From Sediminibacillus terrae (GTDB lineage: Bacteria; Bacillota; Bacilli; Bacillales; Amphibacillaceae), in NCBI RefSeq assembly GCF_009602435.1, contig NZ_VZDQ01000021.1, forward strand, positions 1-64,000: a stretch of DNA of 64,000 bases, in the 5' to 3' direction. The position numbers and the translations under genes were made by a program. Below, piece after piece: positions 17,307-26,155 of the stretch. The first letter of the stretch is position 1. The number at the start of each line of letters is the position of its first letter. The notes under the pieces were generated by a model. It was not told the origin of the DNA. It did not search any database and saw nothing but the letters and a program-made list of their open reading frames with translations.

Positions 17307-17767
17307 AATACCCCCCATTGAATGAGTAATGTTTTAATCAGCGCAATGACAAAAGCAGAAAACACACCAAAGAGAATGACAGACCCGGCAAGCTTGAACA
17401 TATTGCCGCCGACCCCGAGGACAAATCCTTCCGCTCGATGTTCAATTGCTGCCGATATCACTGCATTGCCGAACCCAGTCACCGGAACAGCAGAACCAGC
17501 TCCTGCAAATTGGGCAAGCTTATCATATAGGCCGAACCCTGTCAGCAGCATAGTAAAAAAGATTAGCGTTGCCACTGTAGGGTTTCCCACATTCTGCTCA
17601 GTAAAATGGAAAAAATGAATATAAAAAGTGGATATCAGTTGACCGAATGTGCAAATCAGACCACCGACAAGAAATGCGCGGATGCAATTTTTAAGGATAG
17701 GCCGCTTCGTTTCCCGTTGTTTGGCGAACTGTTTGTATTCTTGATTTGTTTGTTTGTTAGATGTCAT
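17303..17767 (-). CDS. spoVAC: stage V sporulation protein AC
   Basis: A 154-residue membrane protein with four to five helices and the FGLYDKLAQFAGAGSAVPVTGFGNAV motif of SpoVAC, the component shown in B. subtilis to act as a mechanosensitive channel for DPA. GAGGG stands six bases before the chosen ATG (MTSNKQT). A longer start that overlaps the yhcN stop is possible. It is the second gene of the four-gene operon. Confidence 0.93.
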   Translation of the reverse strand: MTSNKQTNQEYKQFAKQRETKRPILKNCIRAFLVGGLICTFGQLISTFYIHFFHFTEQNVGNPTVATLIFFTMLLTGFGLYDKLAQFAGAGSAVPVTGFGNAVISAAIEHRAEGFVLGVGGNMFKLAGSVILFGVFSAFVIALIKTLLIQWGVL

Positions 17768-17783
17768 TGTCATCCCTCGTTCT

Positions 17784-18257
17784 TTATGCTTCATCTGAAA
17801 TCAATTTCTTGATTCGGTTGGTTTCTTTGTCTAACTTTTGCTCGGATACATCTTTTGTTTGCAATCGGCTTTCCAGCTCATCGAGTTCTAAGTAAATTTT
17901 CTTATCGGTAGAAACGGTGACCTTTTTATCCTTGAATTTCTTTTCCAAGTCCGATGTGATGTTCTTTTCCAATTTTTTAAGCCGAAAGCGATCCATTTGC
18001 CGGATTTCTATGGCAACTAGCAGCTGATCAGATGTATTGACTGCCCTTGCTCCAATCACTTCTTGTTTCTTTAAAATGGTCCTTTTTGCTTGGTTGGCTA
18101 TTTCCTGGCTTATCTCTGATTTATTGCTTACTTGCGTTAAATCGTAATCGGGATTATCGCTGGCACTGCGTCCATCCTCATTATTTGCACAGCCTGTCAC
18201 TGAAAGGGAGATCAGCAACAAAGCTGGCAGAAAAGCTTTTTTCCGTATTTGTTTCAT
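17784..18257 (-). CDS. YhcN/YlaJ-family spore lipoprotein
   Basis: A 157-residue lipoprotein: basic start (MKQIRKKAF), hydrophobic core and lipobox LSVTGC, then a YhcN/YlaJ domain with the hallmark VxGARAV-type segment (QEVIGARAVNTSDQLLVAIEI) and a lysine-rich helix. Family members are inner-spore-membrane lipoproteins made in the forespore. AGGTGAT precedes the ATG at 18257. Its position directly before spoVAC matches the order yhcN-spoVAC-spoVAD-spoVAEb of the spoVA2-type operons. Confidence 0.88.
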   Translation of the reverse strand: MKQIRKKAFLPALLLISLSVTGCANNEDGRSASDNPDYDLTQVSNKSEISQEIANQAKRTILKKQEVIGARAVNTSDQLLVAIEIRQMDRFRLKKLEKNITSDLEKKFKDKKVTVSTDKKIYLELDELESRLQTKDVSEQKLDKETNRIKKLISDEA

Positions 18258-18319
18258 ATGCATCACCTGTGATTTGTAAGTGTGAAAAGCAAAAGCTGGC
18301 AATGAATTTCCTGCTGTCT

Positions 18320-18348
18320 TAGCATGAACCTCTTGCAGGCAAATATAC
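18320..18348 (-). promoter_or_regulatory. sigma-G-type promoter of the spoVA operon
   Basis: On the minus strand GTATA (18344-18348), 17 bases, CATGCTA (18320-18326), fitting the forespore consensus GHATR-N18-CATnnTA with a one-base-short spacer. Confidence 0.6.
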
Positions 18349-18474
18349 TTTCTATAAATTACCTGAGGGATATTTTTTTCAATAAAGTAATCAGAGGAAA
18401 TGGCAGTGGATGTATAGTATAGGGTAGAGGAAGTATGGTGAAAGTCTGGTTAAAAGCACGGCCGCCAAGCAAAA

Positions 18475-18500
18475 ACCGAACGATTCCATTTCGTTCGGTT
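18475..18500 (-). terminator. terminator of the aldo/keto reductase gene (CCGAACG family)
   Basis: AACCGAACGA / TTCGTTCGGTT stem. The T-run is on the minus strand, so it ends the reductase transcript. The AAAAGCACGGC context is shared with the 8269 hairpin. Confidence 0.8.
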
Positions 18501-18561
18501 CTGCTTAGGTCCCTATGTTTTTGGCCCAGCCACTTTTGGAGAGCCATGTTGGGCGTTGTTC

Positions 18562-19566
18562 TTATAATTCCTGTTTGTTTGGTGGAGCCATAAAATCAAT
18601 CCCTATCGGTGTCTTCACTGTCCGCATCAGAATTTCATCTATATCCCTCATCGTTTCATCATCGATAAAGAAATCCCAAAGATTATCTAACGGAGCTAGT
18701 TGTTCTGGATGTCGGGCTCCCCATAATGAAATGGTGGACCCAGGCTGTTGAAGGTTCCAGCGAAGAGCCAATTCAAGCACATTTTTATTAAATCTGTCTT
18801 GGGCTAATTCATCTAATTCTTTGACTGCCTTCAAGTATTGTTCGAACCGTGGGGATTGAAATTTCGGATCCGTATCGCGACGGATATCTCCTTCGGAAAA
18901 CTGGCTGTCCTTGGTGATATTCCCCGATAAAAGCCCCCTGGTCAGCGAGCTGTACAGAAATGCGGTCAGCTCTTTTTCTTCCGCATAGGGCAAGAGTTCA
19001 TTTTCGCTATTTCTTTCAAACAAATTATGTGGTACTTGGATAGCGTGTATAGGTGCAGCTTCCCGGAAAATATCCATTTGCTCTGTACTAAAATTACTAA
19101 GCCCGATCGCACGGATTTTCCCTTCTTTATATAAATAATTCAAAGCTTCTGCTGTTTCATAAAACGGGGTCAGCGTATCCGGCCAGTGGACATGGTATAC
19201 GTCGACATAGTCGGTTTGAAGATTGCGCAGGGTCCGTTCGATATCTTGATGAATAAAGGCCTTCGTGGAATCGCGGAACAATCCGTCTTTTTCGTTCCAA
19301 TTGAGCCCCGTTTTAGAAGAAAGGGTAATCTCGGAACGATTGAGGGAGGAGGAGTGTAGCGCCTTTCCAATTATCTCTTCCGCTTTTCCAAAACCATAAC
19401 CCGGCGCTGTATCAATCAGCTTTATTCCTTTGTCCAAGGCAGCATGAATGGTTTTTTGCGCTTCCTGTTCATCCGTGCCACCCCATTGAAAACCTCCAAT
19501 AGCCCATGTTCCCAATCCAATTCTACTTGTTTCTATATTGGTTTGTTTCATTGTCATATTTTCCAT
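18562..19566 (-). CDS. aldo/keto reductase
   Basis: A 334-residue NADPH-dependent aldo/keto reductase of the YhdN/IolS type. The TIM-barrel landmarks are GLGTWAIGGFQWGG, the catalytic Asp/Tyr in LIDTAPGYGFGKAEEIIGKAL, the Lys in LSSKTGLNW, and the His in VYHVHWPD. GLSNFSTEQMD and an RWNLQQPGSTISLWGAR-type NADP site follow. GGAGGTGG sets the start at 19566. It stands alone; the natural substrate is unknown. Confidence 0.9.
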   Translation of the reverse strand: MENMTMKQTNIETSRIGLGTWAIGGFQWGGTDEQEAQKTIHAALDKGIKLIDTAPGYGFGKAEEIIGKALHSSSLNRSEITLSSKTGLNWNEKDGLFRDSTKAFIHQDIERTLRNLQTDYVDVYHVHWPDTLTPFYETAEALNYLYKEGKIRAIGLSNFSTEQMDIFREAAPIHAIQVPHNLFERNSENELLPYAEEKELTAFLYSSLTRGLLSGNITKDSQFSEGDIRRDTDPKFQSPRFEQYLKAVKELDELAQDRFNKNVLELALRWNLQQPGSTISLWGARHPEQLAPLDNLWDFFIDDETMRDIDEILMRTVKTPIGIDFMAPPNKQEL

Positions 19567-19739
19567 GATTTCCACCTCCATTTATAATGGGCACTGATAA
19601 TTCGATTCCCGTTATTTCTGTCATTCAATCTTAAAAAAATTGTCGGCAATATGAAACTTTTTCCACAGTGTCTTCGTCTATAATATAGGAGAAAGGTAAT
19701 ACATAAAGGTCGCTTAAAGAAATATGGAGGGGGAGAAAG

Positions 19740-20186
19740 ATGGTAAAAAAATTGCTGATGATTTGTTCAGCATTAGCTGTTATTGGGGGAGCGGCAGCCT
19801 ACTGGTTTGTGGAAACTTCCAGTGCAAAGCTGGCTGAACCTGTACAGGTTAGCGAGCAAATGGAGGATTTTATTATGCACGTCCAGGTTGAAAAAAATGA
19901 AGATGGCTTTCAAGTACTAAGATCGCTTGAATATATTGGGGATGAACCAATTGTTTTGTCCCACCGAACGCCTTTGATATCTCTCCGTGTCAATCACGAC
20001 ACGAAAAATTTCACAGGCAGTCCCGTTACCAAAGAATTGAACCCTGGAGATGTATATCATCCCCAGGAAGCAAAAACATTCAACCCTTTAAAAAAAGGAA
20101 GTCATACTTTGTATATGGATTGTGAATTTTACGTTGACGGTGAACGCAAAAACATCAAAGCTCATAAAGAAATGATTTTTCAGTGA
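19740..20186 (+). CDS. secreted or membrane-anchored hypothetical protein
   Basis: A 148-residue protein with an N-terminal hydrophobic segment (about residues 5-23) that is either a signal peptide or an anchor. The rest is rich in short strands (HVQVEKNEDGFQVLRSLEYIGDEPIVLSHRTPLISL), ending with KKGSHTLYMDCEFYVDGE, a layout that recalls the beta-sandwich of BsuPI-type domains. No assignment is made. GGAGGGGGAGAAAG supports the ATG. It is convergent with the lipoprotein gene at 20225. Confidence 0.6.
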   Translation: MVKKLLMICSALAVIGGAAAYWFVETSSAKLAEPVQVSEQMEDFIMHVQVEKNEDGFQVLRSLEYIGDEPIVLSHRTPLISLRVNHDTKNFTGSPVTKELNPGDVYHPQEAKTFNPLKKGSHTLYMDCEFYVDGERKNIKAHKEMIFQ

Positions 20187-20217
20187 TGATGGAAAAGTCG
20201 GAATTTTCCATCATTCA
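20184..20217. terminator. bidirectional hairpin between convergent genes
   Basis: TGATGATGGAAAA pairs with TTTTCCATCATTCA around a seven-base loop; it lies between two convergent reading frames. Confidence 0.6.
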
Positions 20218-20224
20218 TTTTCCC

Positions 20225-20980
20225 TCATTCAATGGTCAATTCTATTGATTTTGTCGGTTGGTCGGATTGGTACCAGTTTTCAAGTGATTCTTCGGTATCC
20301 GATATAGCTGGTATCGTGACGGACAATACTTGGTTGTTTTTCCAGGTTGCCGACAGAACCGGCCAGTGATATTCATTTTTAAACGGTTCGCCACTATCCA
20401 TCAGTGTCCTTTGCCTGCTCATTTGTTCCAAGTCGACGATCACCATTTTGTCTTTAGTGAGCTCTGTTTCCAAGCCAGGCTCTTTTCTGTTGAAAAGCAG
20501 GAGCAGAAGATCATTTTCAGGCGATATAGAAGCGGATTTAAACATCGCTAAATCCGCGGCAAGGTAAGAACCGCCTTCTTCCTGCTGATTCAGGAGGAGG
20601 TAAGAGCAAGCATCTGCTCTGCAGGAAAACTCCAAAAGATAAATTGTATCTTTATCCGGAATATCTACTCTCGTTAATGCCATATCCTCTATTTCTGCTT
20701 CTCTGTCTGCAACGGCCGATAAATAGTGCTTCAAAATCGTAACTTGGTTTAAATCAATCACGACTTGTTCGTTCGGCAAGGTGAATTCAAGGAGCATTTC
20801 CTCTTGCCCTGATATATCATCGTTTTCTTCCGTGTCTTTTTCTACTAAGACAGGCTTTTTTTCTGTTGCATCCGTTTGTTCTTCCGATTTGACCACCACC
20901 GGTTGAGAATCATTATTTGAACATGCACTAACCGCCATAACGAATAGTAACCCCATCAAAAACAGCAAACCTGCACGCAT
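20225..20980 (-). CDS. lipoprotein of unknown function
   Basis: A 251-residue lipoprotein: hydrophobic leader with lipobox AVSAC near residue 20, an acidic low-complexity linker (about 20-60), then a strand-rich domain (LPNEQVVIDLNQVTILKHYL ... VDIPDKDTIYLLEFSCRADACSYLLLNQ). Two cysteines in CRADAC could form a disulfide. I start at the ATG at 20980, nine bases after AGGAG. It probably acts on the outer face of the membrane; no family is recognised. Confidence 0.65.
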   Translation of the reverse strand: MRAGLLFLMGLLFVMAVSACSNNDSQPVVVKSEEQTDATEKKPVLVEKDTEENDDISGQEEMLLEFTLPNEQVVIDLNQVTILKHYLSAVADREAEIEDMALTRVDIPDKDTIYLLEFSCRADACSYLLLNQQEEGGSYLAADLAMFKSASISPENDLLLLLFNRKEPGLETELTKDKMVIVDLEQMSRQRTLMDSGEPFKNEYHWPVLSATWKNNQVLSVTIPAISDTEESLENWYQSDQPTKSIELTIE

Positions 20981-21250
20981 AAGTGTCAACTCCTGCCCAT
21001 CATTTTAATGCTTTATTATCATTATACAGAAAGTTTCTTGGAAAGAGTTAGAAATATGGTCCTCTTTTCTTCAGGCTGAATGCAGAGAAATTATTTACTT
21101 CCACTCCGGTGTGGGGAGAAAGGGAACTGACCTTCATACACATCAATAAGGAAAGAGTTTCTAATTTTTAAAAAGTGGTAAGAGTATTTTATAAGGTGGT
21201 TGTTAATAGAAATGAGTAAAACATATTTATTGGCAGGGAAGGTGCTGACA

Positions 21251-21610
21251 ATGGGTGACTTAATTGACTTTGACCAAAAAAGAACCAAGAAAAGAATGAA
21301 AGATACTGCCCAATCGAAGGGAATTGTATACGAAATTTATTTGATCGTCGTAAAGTATGTCTATAAATATGCGGATAAAGAAAGCGTCGATGCCAGTGAC
21401 TTCTTGACTACAGAAGCTGACTTGTCCATCATGTTTGCAGGTGACAAAAACAAATTCAGACAGGCGTACGATGAATTGATGCGTTATTGGGACTTGTCGA
21501 ATGTTTATGAGCGGGACGTCCAGGCCGGAAAGGAATTCCAGCAATTTCAAACGATTGGAGACTTGTGTTTTTATATCGAAGAAAAAGTAAACAAACAAAA
21601 AGGTCTGTAA
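21251..21610 (+). CDS. conserved-looking cytosolic protein, unknown
   Basis: A 119-residue soluble, mostly helical protein starting MGDLIDFDQKRTKKRMKDT, with aromatic-rich core segments (YEIYLIVVKYVYKYADKES, DELMRYWDLSNVYE). GGAAGGTG lies six bases before the ATG at 21251. The longer frame upstream lacks a site. No domain is recognised. A CCGAACG-family terminator follows at 21775. Confidence 0.6.
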   Translation: MGDLIDFDQKRTKKRMKDTAQSKGIVYEIYLIVVKYVYKYADKESVDASDFLTTEADLSIMFAGDKNKFRQAYDELMRYWDLSNVYERDVQAGKEFQQFQTIGDLCFYIEEKVNKQKGL

Positions 21611-21774
21611 TGCCTAACACCTCAAGTTGGAACACCATAAAATCCAATTGTGAAAAACCAACTGGATAGGAATATAGAAAAGAATCCTCTTTCCAATCAA
21701 AGGTGACAAATATCTGCCCCAGGCAAGGTGCTTCGCTTTTCAGGGACACTCCTTGATAGTATTGCGTAACTAAG

Positions 21775-21818
21775 ACCGAACGACTTCGAGTGCTTACCAT
21801 CGAATGACGTTCGGTTTT
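21775..21818 (+). terminator. terminator (CCGAACG family)
   Basis: ACCGAACGACTTCGA / TCGAATGACGTTCGGTT stem with a T-run; the TTCGA extension of the stem is as in the 51122 and 58575 members. Confidence 0.75.
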
Positions 21819-21858
21819 ATTAGCCATCATGCTTTTGTCCAAGCTACATCAATGCTTT

Positions 21859-22041
21859 TTACAATTTTTCGGCTTCATCCGTTTCGTGTTCGGCTCCATG
21901 TTTGATGTAATCCTCATTGAATGCTTCCAACTCTTCCGTCGTCAAATCTGTAGTACTGTTCTTCTTTTTACCGTTTGTTTTAAAATATACAATGACACCG
22001 ATAACAAAGGCGAGTATGATAAGTAAAAAAATCCATGTCAT
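21859..22041 (-). CDS. small single-pass membrane protein
   Basis: A 60-residue protein: one N-terminal helix (TWIFLLIILAFVIGVIVYF), a lysine-rich stop-transfer patch (KTNGKKKN) and an acidic tail (TTEELEAFNEDYIKHGAEHETDEAEKL). GAGAGGAG precedes the ATG. The topology should be N-out/C-in. Function is unknown. Confidence 0.6.
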   Translation of the reverse strand: MTWIFLLIILAFVIGVIVYFKTNGKKKNSTTDLTTEELEAFNEDYIKHGAEHETDEAEKL

Positions 22042-22206
22042 TACAGTATTCTCCTCTCGTGAATGGTATTTCTATATTTTCCCTATTTTTTGTTTTCTAA
22101 TCGGCCTATTTCACAATTTTCCGGCATTTTCTTGTAAGCCAAGCGTGTTTGAAAAACGAAATAAAAGGCTACATACCTGTATACTTATCAGCGAAAGGGG
22201 ATAAAC

Positions 22207-22785
22207 ATGGCAGGAGAATTATTTTCCTATCAAAAAGCAGATCAATTACTGAATCCCGAAAGAGAGGAATTGGTTCCGATCAATCAAGTCATCGACCTGC
22301 TGGGTTTGCAGGGAAATGAAAAAGTGATTGATTTAGGGGCTGGTAATGGTTACTTGACTATACCTATAGCAAAACAAACCGATGACCGGGTCGTTGCGGT
22401 CGATGTCCAAGAGGAAATGCTCGTACAACTGGCTGATCGAGCTGTTGATCAAGGCCTCGAGAATATAGACAGAATGCCAAGCGGGATCGATTATTTGAAC
22501 TTTCCTGATAATTCATTCCAGAGAGGCGTCGCTGCATTTGTCTTCTATGAAGTGGATGAACTGGAAAAAGCTTTGCAGGAAATCCATCGGGTCATCAGTG
22601 AAGAGGGAAGGCTGCTCATCATAGAATGGGAGAAGTCGGATCATGAAGAAGGTCCACCCATGGATGTACGTCTTCCTAAAGAAGCCCTTCAGGAAAAGTT
22701 GGAAAAGACTGGATTTAACGTCGAGAAGGGGAATTTAAACAGCAACATTTATTACTTGGTGGCGGAAAAAGAAAAACAGATCTGA
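22207..22785 (+). CDS. class I SAM-dependent methyltransferase
   Basis: A 192-residue methyltransferase of the UbiE/type-11 kind. SAM motif I is VIDLGAGNGYLTIP (about residues 39-52), motif II VVAVDVQEEML, and post-motif GVAAFVFYEVDELEKALQEIHRVISEEGRLLIIEW. GAAAGGGG precedes the ATG. Its substrate, probably a small metabolite, is unknown. It is transcribed alone as far as can be seen. Confidence 0.85.
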   Translation: MAGELFSYQKADQLLNPEREELVPINQVIDLLGLQGNEKVIDLGAGNGYLTIPIAKQTDDRVVAVDVQEEMLVQLADRAVDQGLENIDRMPSGIDYLNFPDNSFQRGVAAFVFYEVDELEKALQEIHRVISEEGRLLIIEWEKSDHEEGPPMDVRLPKEALQEKLEKTGFNVEKGNLNSNIYYLVAEKEKQI

Positions 22786-22875
22786 AAAAAGGTCGGAATT
22801 TGTATTGACAGTCGGAGATAAACTAGGGCAGGAGTCTGAAACAAAATCCATCTGGATAGCGTTTTGAAAAAGCAT

Positions 22876-22913
22876 CCCGCTTTTTATAATGAAAGTAACT
22901 TATAAGAAGCGGG
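22876..22913. promoter_or_regulatory. inverted repeat covering the -10 and RBS region of a tiny ORF
   Basis: CCCGCTTTTTATAA (22876-22889) and TTATAAGAAGCGGG (22900-22913) match at 13 of 14 positions around a ten-base centre. The left arm contains TATAAT; the right arm runs into the RBS of the 22923 frame. It could be an operator, or an RNA hairpin hiding the RBS. Confidence 0.55.
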
Positions 22914-22922
22914 GGAACGAAT

Positions 22923-22988
22923 GTGAATATTTATGAAGTGGAAATCGAATTGGAACAGAGAAAGCATAAAATGCAAACAATAGAATAG
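22923..22988 (+). CDS. tiny reading frame (21 codons), leader or small peptide
   Basis: GTG-started frame giving MNIYEVEIELEQRKHKMQTIE, an amphipathic charged peptide. AAGCGGGGGAACGA forms its RBS, and a terminator hairpin begins ten bases after the stop. A TATAAT element lies about 35 bases upstream. The unit is therefore a possible ~130-nt transcript ahead of the TRAP transporter. Whether it is translated is uncertain. Confidence 0.35.
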   Translation: MNIYEVEIELEQRKHKMQTIE

Positions 22989-22997
22989 TGGATATTC

Positions 22998-23027
22998 GAC
23001 CAGTTGAATTCAGCTGGTCTTTTATTT
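22998..23027 (+). terminator. terminator after the tiny frame, before dctQ
   Basis: GACCAGTTGAA / TTCAGCTGGTC pair with almost no loop and run into TTTTATTTTT. It lies about 240 bp before dctQ. Confidence 0.7.
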
Positions 23028-23267
23028 TTATATCGGATTTTACAGCACAAAATTAATTCCTTCAGGAAGTTGAGGGAGATAGGAATCCGTCCCGGCGGCT
23101 TAGTGGAAGGGGCTCTTTTCCAGCTGGCCCGGGCTATTCCTTTTATAAGCAGTAGCAGGCAAGCGAGTATGACCATTTTCCTGCTTTCTTGGCAAATCGG
23201 AAGTTTACTTGTTTCCGCAAGCAGGTATTTATTAGTACCGGGCCTTAAGAATGAAAGGATGATCAGG

Positions 23268-23807
23268 ATGAATCTGTTTAGAAGGATAGACAAAATTCAG
23301 GCTGGGATAGAAAAATGGATTATTACCTCGGCGATATTCGGGATGACCATTATACTGTTGGCCAATGTATTCGCCCGGATGTTGGGAAATAGCCTGACCT
23401 TTGCTGAAGAGGTTGGACAATTTTTTATCATCATCGTGACCTTTATCGGACTAAGCTATTGTGCGAGAAGAGGAAGGCATTTGAAAATGACGGCAATTGT
23501 AGAATTTTTGCCTTTTAAAATCCGCAAAATTCTCGTACTGATCATTACATTCACAACCTCCCTCTTGCTTTTTTACTTATGTTACATTTCTTTAGACTAT
23601 ACCATCACCTTATACCAGTTGGGGAGAGTAACCGCGGCACTCCGTTTTCCGGTGTATTTGATAACATTGTTTATCCCCATCGGATTTCTGTTCAGCGGTC
23701 TGCAGTATTTAAGGGAGTGCTGGCTGAATTACAAGTATAAAGACGAAATGATCGATGGTACGGAAGACCCCCAATGGGGGAGAAAGGAGGCAGATGAAAC
23801 AACATGA
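23268..23807 (+). CDS. TRAP transporter small permease (DctQ)
   Basis: A 179-residue four-helix membrane protein of the DctQ family, the small integral subunit of tripartite ATP-independent periplasmic-type transporters, which use ion gradients and a binding protein. The conserved FAEEVGQFFIIIVTFIGLSYCARRGRHLKM segment is characteristic. I start at 23268 (MNLFRRIDK), nine bases after AAAGG; upstream in-frame codons belong to the leader. It overlaps dctM by four bases. Confidence 0.88.
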   Translation: MNLFRRIDKIQAGIEKWIITSAIFGMTIILLANVFARMLGNSLTFAEEVGQFFIIIVTFIGLSYCARRGRHLKMTAIVEFLPFKIRKILVLIITFTTSLLLFYLCYISLDYTITLYQLGRVTAALRFPVYLITLFIPIGFLFSGLQYLRECWLNYKYKDEMIDGTEDPQWGRKEADETT

Positions 23808-25084
23808 TTTGGATGCTATTGGGAATAATGTTTCTGCTTTTGTTCCTGGGTTACCCGATAATGGTACCGTTAATTGCGGCCCCGCTGGTAGTTGCCTTGA
23901 TATTTTTTCCTGAATTAAATCCAATGGTTCTGATTCAGCAGTTCTCCATCGGAATCCAGACATTTGTGCTTTTGGCTGTTCCTATGTTCATATTTGCAGC
24001 TGATATTATGTCTTCAGGGAAAACGTCTACCAGGCTTTTGGATCTTGTAGGAAGTTTTATTGGACATATCCGCGGTGGTTATGCTATCACGACTGCTGCC
24101 GCCTGCGCTCTGTTCGGTTCCATCTCTGGTTCTACCCAGGCAACGGTCGTTGCTGTAGGAAAGCCGACAAGAGAAAGACTGAAAGAAATCGGTTATAAAG
24201 ATAAACAAGCCATCCCGCTTATTATCAATGCGAGTGATCTTGCTCTCATGATCCCGCCAAGTATAGCGATGATCGTCTATGGGGTGGTTACCGGAACTTC
24301 TGTAGGTGAATTATTTATTGCCGGCATTGTACCTGGTTTGATCATTTTCTTGTTCTTTGCCCTTTATAGTTACTTTTTGGCAACGGCTAAAAAATTGGGT
24401 AATGAAAGGAAGGCGACGTGGAAACAGCGAGGCAGGGCTTTTAAAAAGGCAATATTGCCATTAGGTTTCCCGATTGTCATTATCGGCGGAATATATTTGG
24501 GGATATTCAGTCCGACGGAAGCTGCTGCTGTATCTGTTTTATATGCTTTCTTGTTGGAAGTGGTGATATACCGCGACGTAAAACTAAGTGAATTGCCCAA
24601 AATAGCAGAATCGACTGCCATTGTTACTGCTGCAGTATTTATATTGGTGGCGGCAGGAACTGCGCTTAGTTGGATTTTGTCCTATGCAAAACTGCCCCAG
24701 GAAATAACGGAGGCTGTATTGGGAAGTGATCCTTCTGCGACATATGTACTTTTCATTGTTGCTGTCTTTTTCTTTGTCGGTTGTATGTTCGTCGATCCTC
24801 TGGTCGTCATTTTGATTTTGACTCCGATTTTCTATCCAGTGGCGATGGATGCAGGTGTTGACCCGATAGCACTCGGAATCATCGTAACCTTGCAGGCTGC
24901 AATCGGTTCGGCGACCCCTCCGTTCGGAGTAGACATCTTTACGGCAATAGCTGTTTTTCAGCAGCCATATAAAGAAATAATCAAGGGGATCTGGCCGTAT
25001 ATACTTATTTTAGTGGCAGCTTCTGCTCTGTTTATTTTATTTCCGGAAATCATTACATCTTACCAATACTTTTATTCGGAATAG
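23804..25084 (+). CDS. TRAP transporter large permease (DctM)
   Basis: A 426-residue protein with about twelve helices, the transport-catalysing subunit. DctM features include the GFPIVIIGGIYLGIFSPTEAAAVSVLYA segment (about residues 222-250), the early hairpin ALFGSISGSTQATVVAVG, and the late hairpin LQAAIGSATPPFGVDIF. AAAGGAGG before the ATG and the four-base overlap with dctQ show coupling. The likely substrate is an organic acid; the exact one is not readable. Confidence 0.93.
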   Translation: MIWMLLGIMFLLLFLGYPIMVPLIAAPLVVALIFFPELNPMVLIQQFSIGIQTFVLLAVPMFIFAADIMSSGKTSTRLLDLVGSFIGHIRGGYAITTAAACALFGSISGSTQATVVAVGKPTRERLKEIGYKDKQAIPLIINASDLALMIPPSIAMIVYGVVTGTSVGELFIAGIVPGLIIFLFFALYSYFLATAKKLGNERKATWKQRGRAFKKAILPLGFPIVIIGGIYLGIFSPTEAAAVSVLYAFLLEVVIYRDVKLSELPKIAESTAIVTAAVFILVAAGTALSWILSYAKLPQEITEAVLGSDPSATYVLFIVAVFFFVGCMFVDPLVVILILTPIFYPVAMDAGVDPIALGIIVTLQAAIGSATPPFGVDIFTAIAVFQQPYKEIIKGIWPYILILVAASALFILFPEIITSYQYFYSE

Positions 25085-25099
25085 AGAGAAGGTGATAGG

Positions 25100-26152
25100 A
25101 TGAGAAAATTAGCTTTATTGATGTCGATTTCCATTTTGCTCTTGTTGACTGCTTGTGGTTCCGGAGGGGCGGAAACGACAAGAGGAAAGGATGCTCCGGA
25201 GTATGTGTTCCGTTTTGCTCATGAAGAATCACCGGATTCCGTCCAAAATACCTACGTAGAAGAGTTCAAAAAAATCATCGAAGAAAAATCCGACGGAAAC
25301 ATCAAAATAGAGATCTATCCGGTAGGACAGCTGGGTAATGCTACTACACAGGCTGAACTGCTTCAAATAGGCGCCATTGACTTTGCAGTTATTTCACCGG
25401 GCAATATCGGTACGATCGTCCCTGAATCACAAGTGATGCTGCTGCATTTTCTTTTCTCTGACGACATGGAAATAAACAAACAAATCATGAATAACAGCGA
25501 GGCTCTATATGGTCCATTGGCAGATGCATTTGAGGAAAAGAAAATAAAAGTATTATCCTACTGGACAGAAGGATTCAATCAATGGACGACCCAATCTAAA
25601 ATAGAACAGCCAGAAGATTTTTCAGGAGTGAAATTTCGGACCATGCCATCTCCGTTAATTGTTTCTTCTTATGAGCAGTATGGGGCAAATCCGACTCCTG
25701 TACCTTATGAACAGGTGTACAGCGGGTTGCAGTTGAACATGATCGAAGGTCAGACAAATCCTATGTTTGCGATAGAACAAATGAAATTTTATGAGGTGCA
25801 GCAGTACCTGACTATGTCTAAACATTCTCTATATACGACCACCACAGCGGTCAACCCGGATTTGTACGAAGGACTTCCTGAGAATGTAAGGAAGATGATT
25901 GACGAAACGGTTGCGGAGATGAAGGAGAAGGCCTTTGCGATTCAAGAAGAAACCAATAAACAGGCGTTAGAACAAGTTGAAAAGAATAGTGATATTGAAA
26001 TCACCGAATTGACCGATGAGCAAAGGCAGGCTTTTCGTGAAGCGAGTAAGCCGGTCAGACAACAATATATCGATCAAGTCGGTGGAGATGCGGAAGAAAT
26101 CATCACAAAATTGGAGAAGGAGATAGAGGAAGCAGAAAAAAACAGCAAATGA
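25100..26152 (+). CDS. TRAP transporter solute-binding lipoprotein (DctP)
   Basis: A 350-residue extracytoplasmic binding protein with lipobox LLTAC near residue 19, as needed in a Gram-positive cell. The DctP fold is shown by FRFAHEESPDSVQNTYVEEFKKIIEEKSDGNIKIEIYPVGQLGN, the substrate-contact helix region FSGVKFRTMPSPLIVSSYEQYGANPTPVPYEQVYSGLQLNMIEGQ (conserved Arg in FRT), and a charged C-terminal coil. It is the last gene of the dctQ-dctM-dctP operon; the order differs from the common P-Q-M. Confidence 0.93.
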   Translation: MRKLALLMSISILLLLTACGSGGAETTRGKDAPEYVFRFAHEESPDSVQNTYVEEFKKIIEEKSDGNIKIEIYPVGQLGNATTQAELLQIGAIDFAVISPGNIGTIVPESQVMLLHFLFSDDMEINKQIMNNSEALYGPLADAFEEKKIKVLSYWTEGFNQWTTQSKIEQPEDFSGVKFRTMPSPLIVSSYEQYGANPTPVPYEQVYSGLQLNMIEGQTNPMFAIEQMKFYEVQQYLTMSKHSLYTTTTAVNPDLYEGLPENVRKMIDETVAEMKEKAFAIQEETNKQALEQVEKNSDIEITELTDEQRQAFREASKPVRQQYIDQVGGDAEEIITKLEKEIEEAEKNSK

Positions 26153-26155
26153 CAC

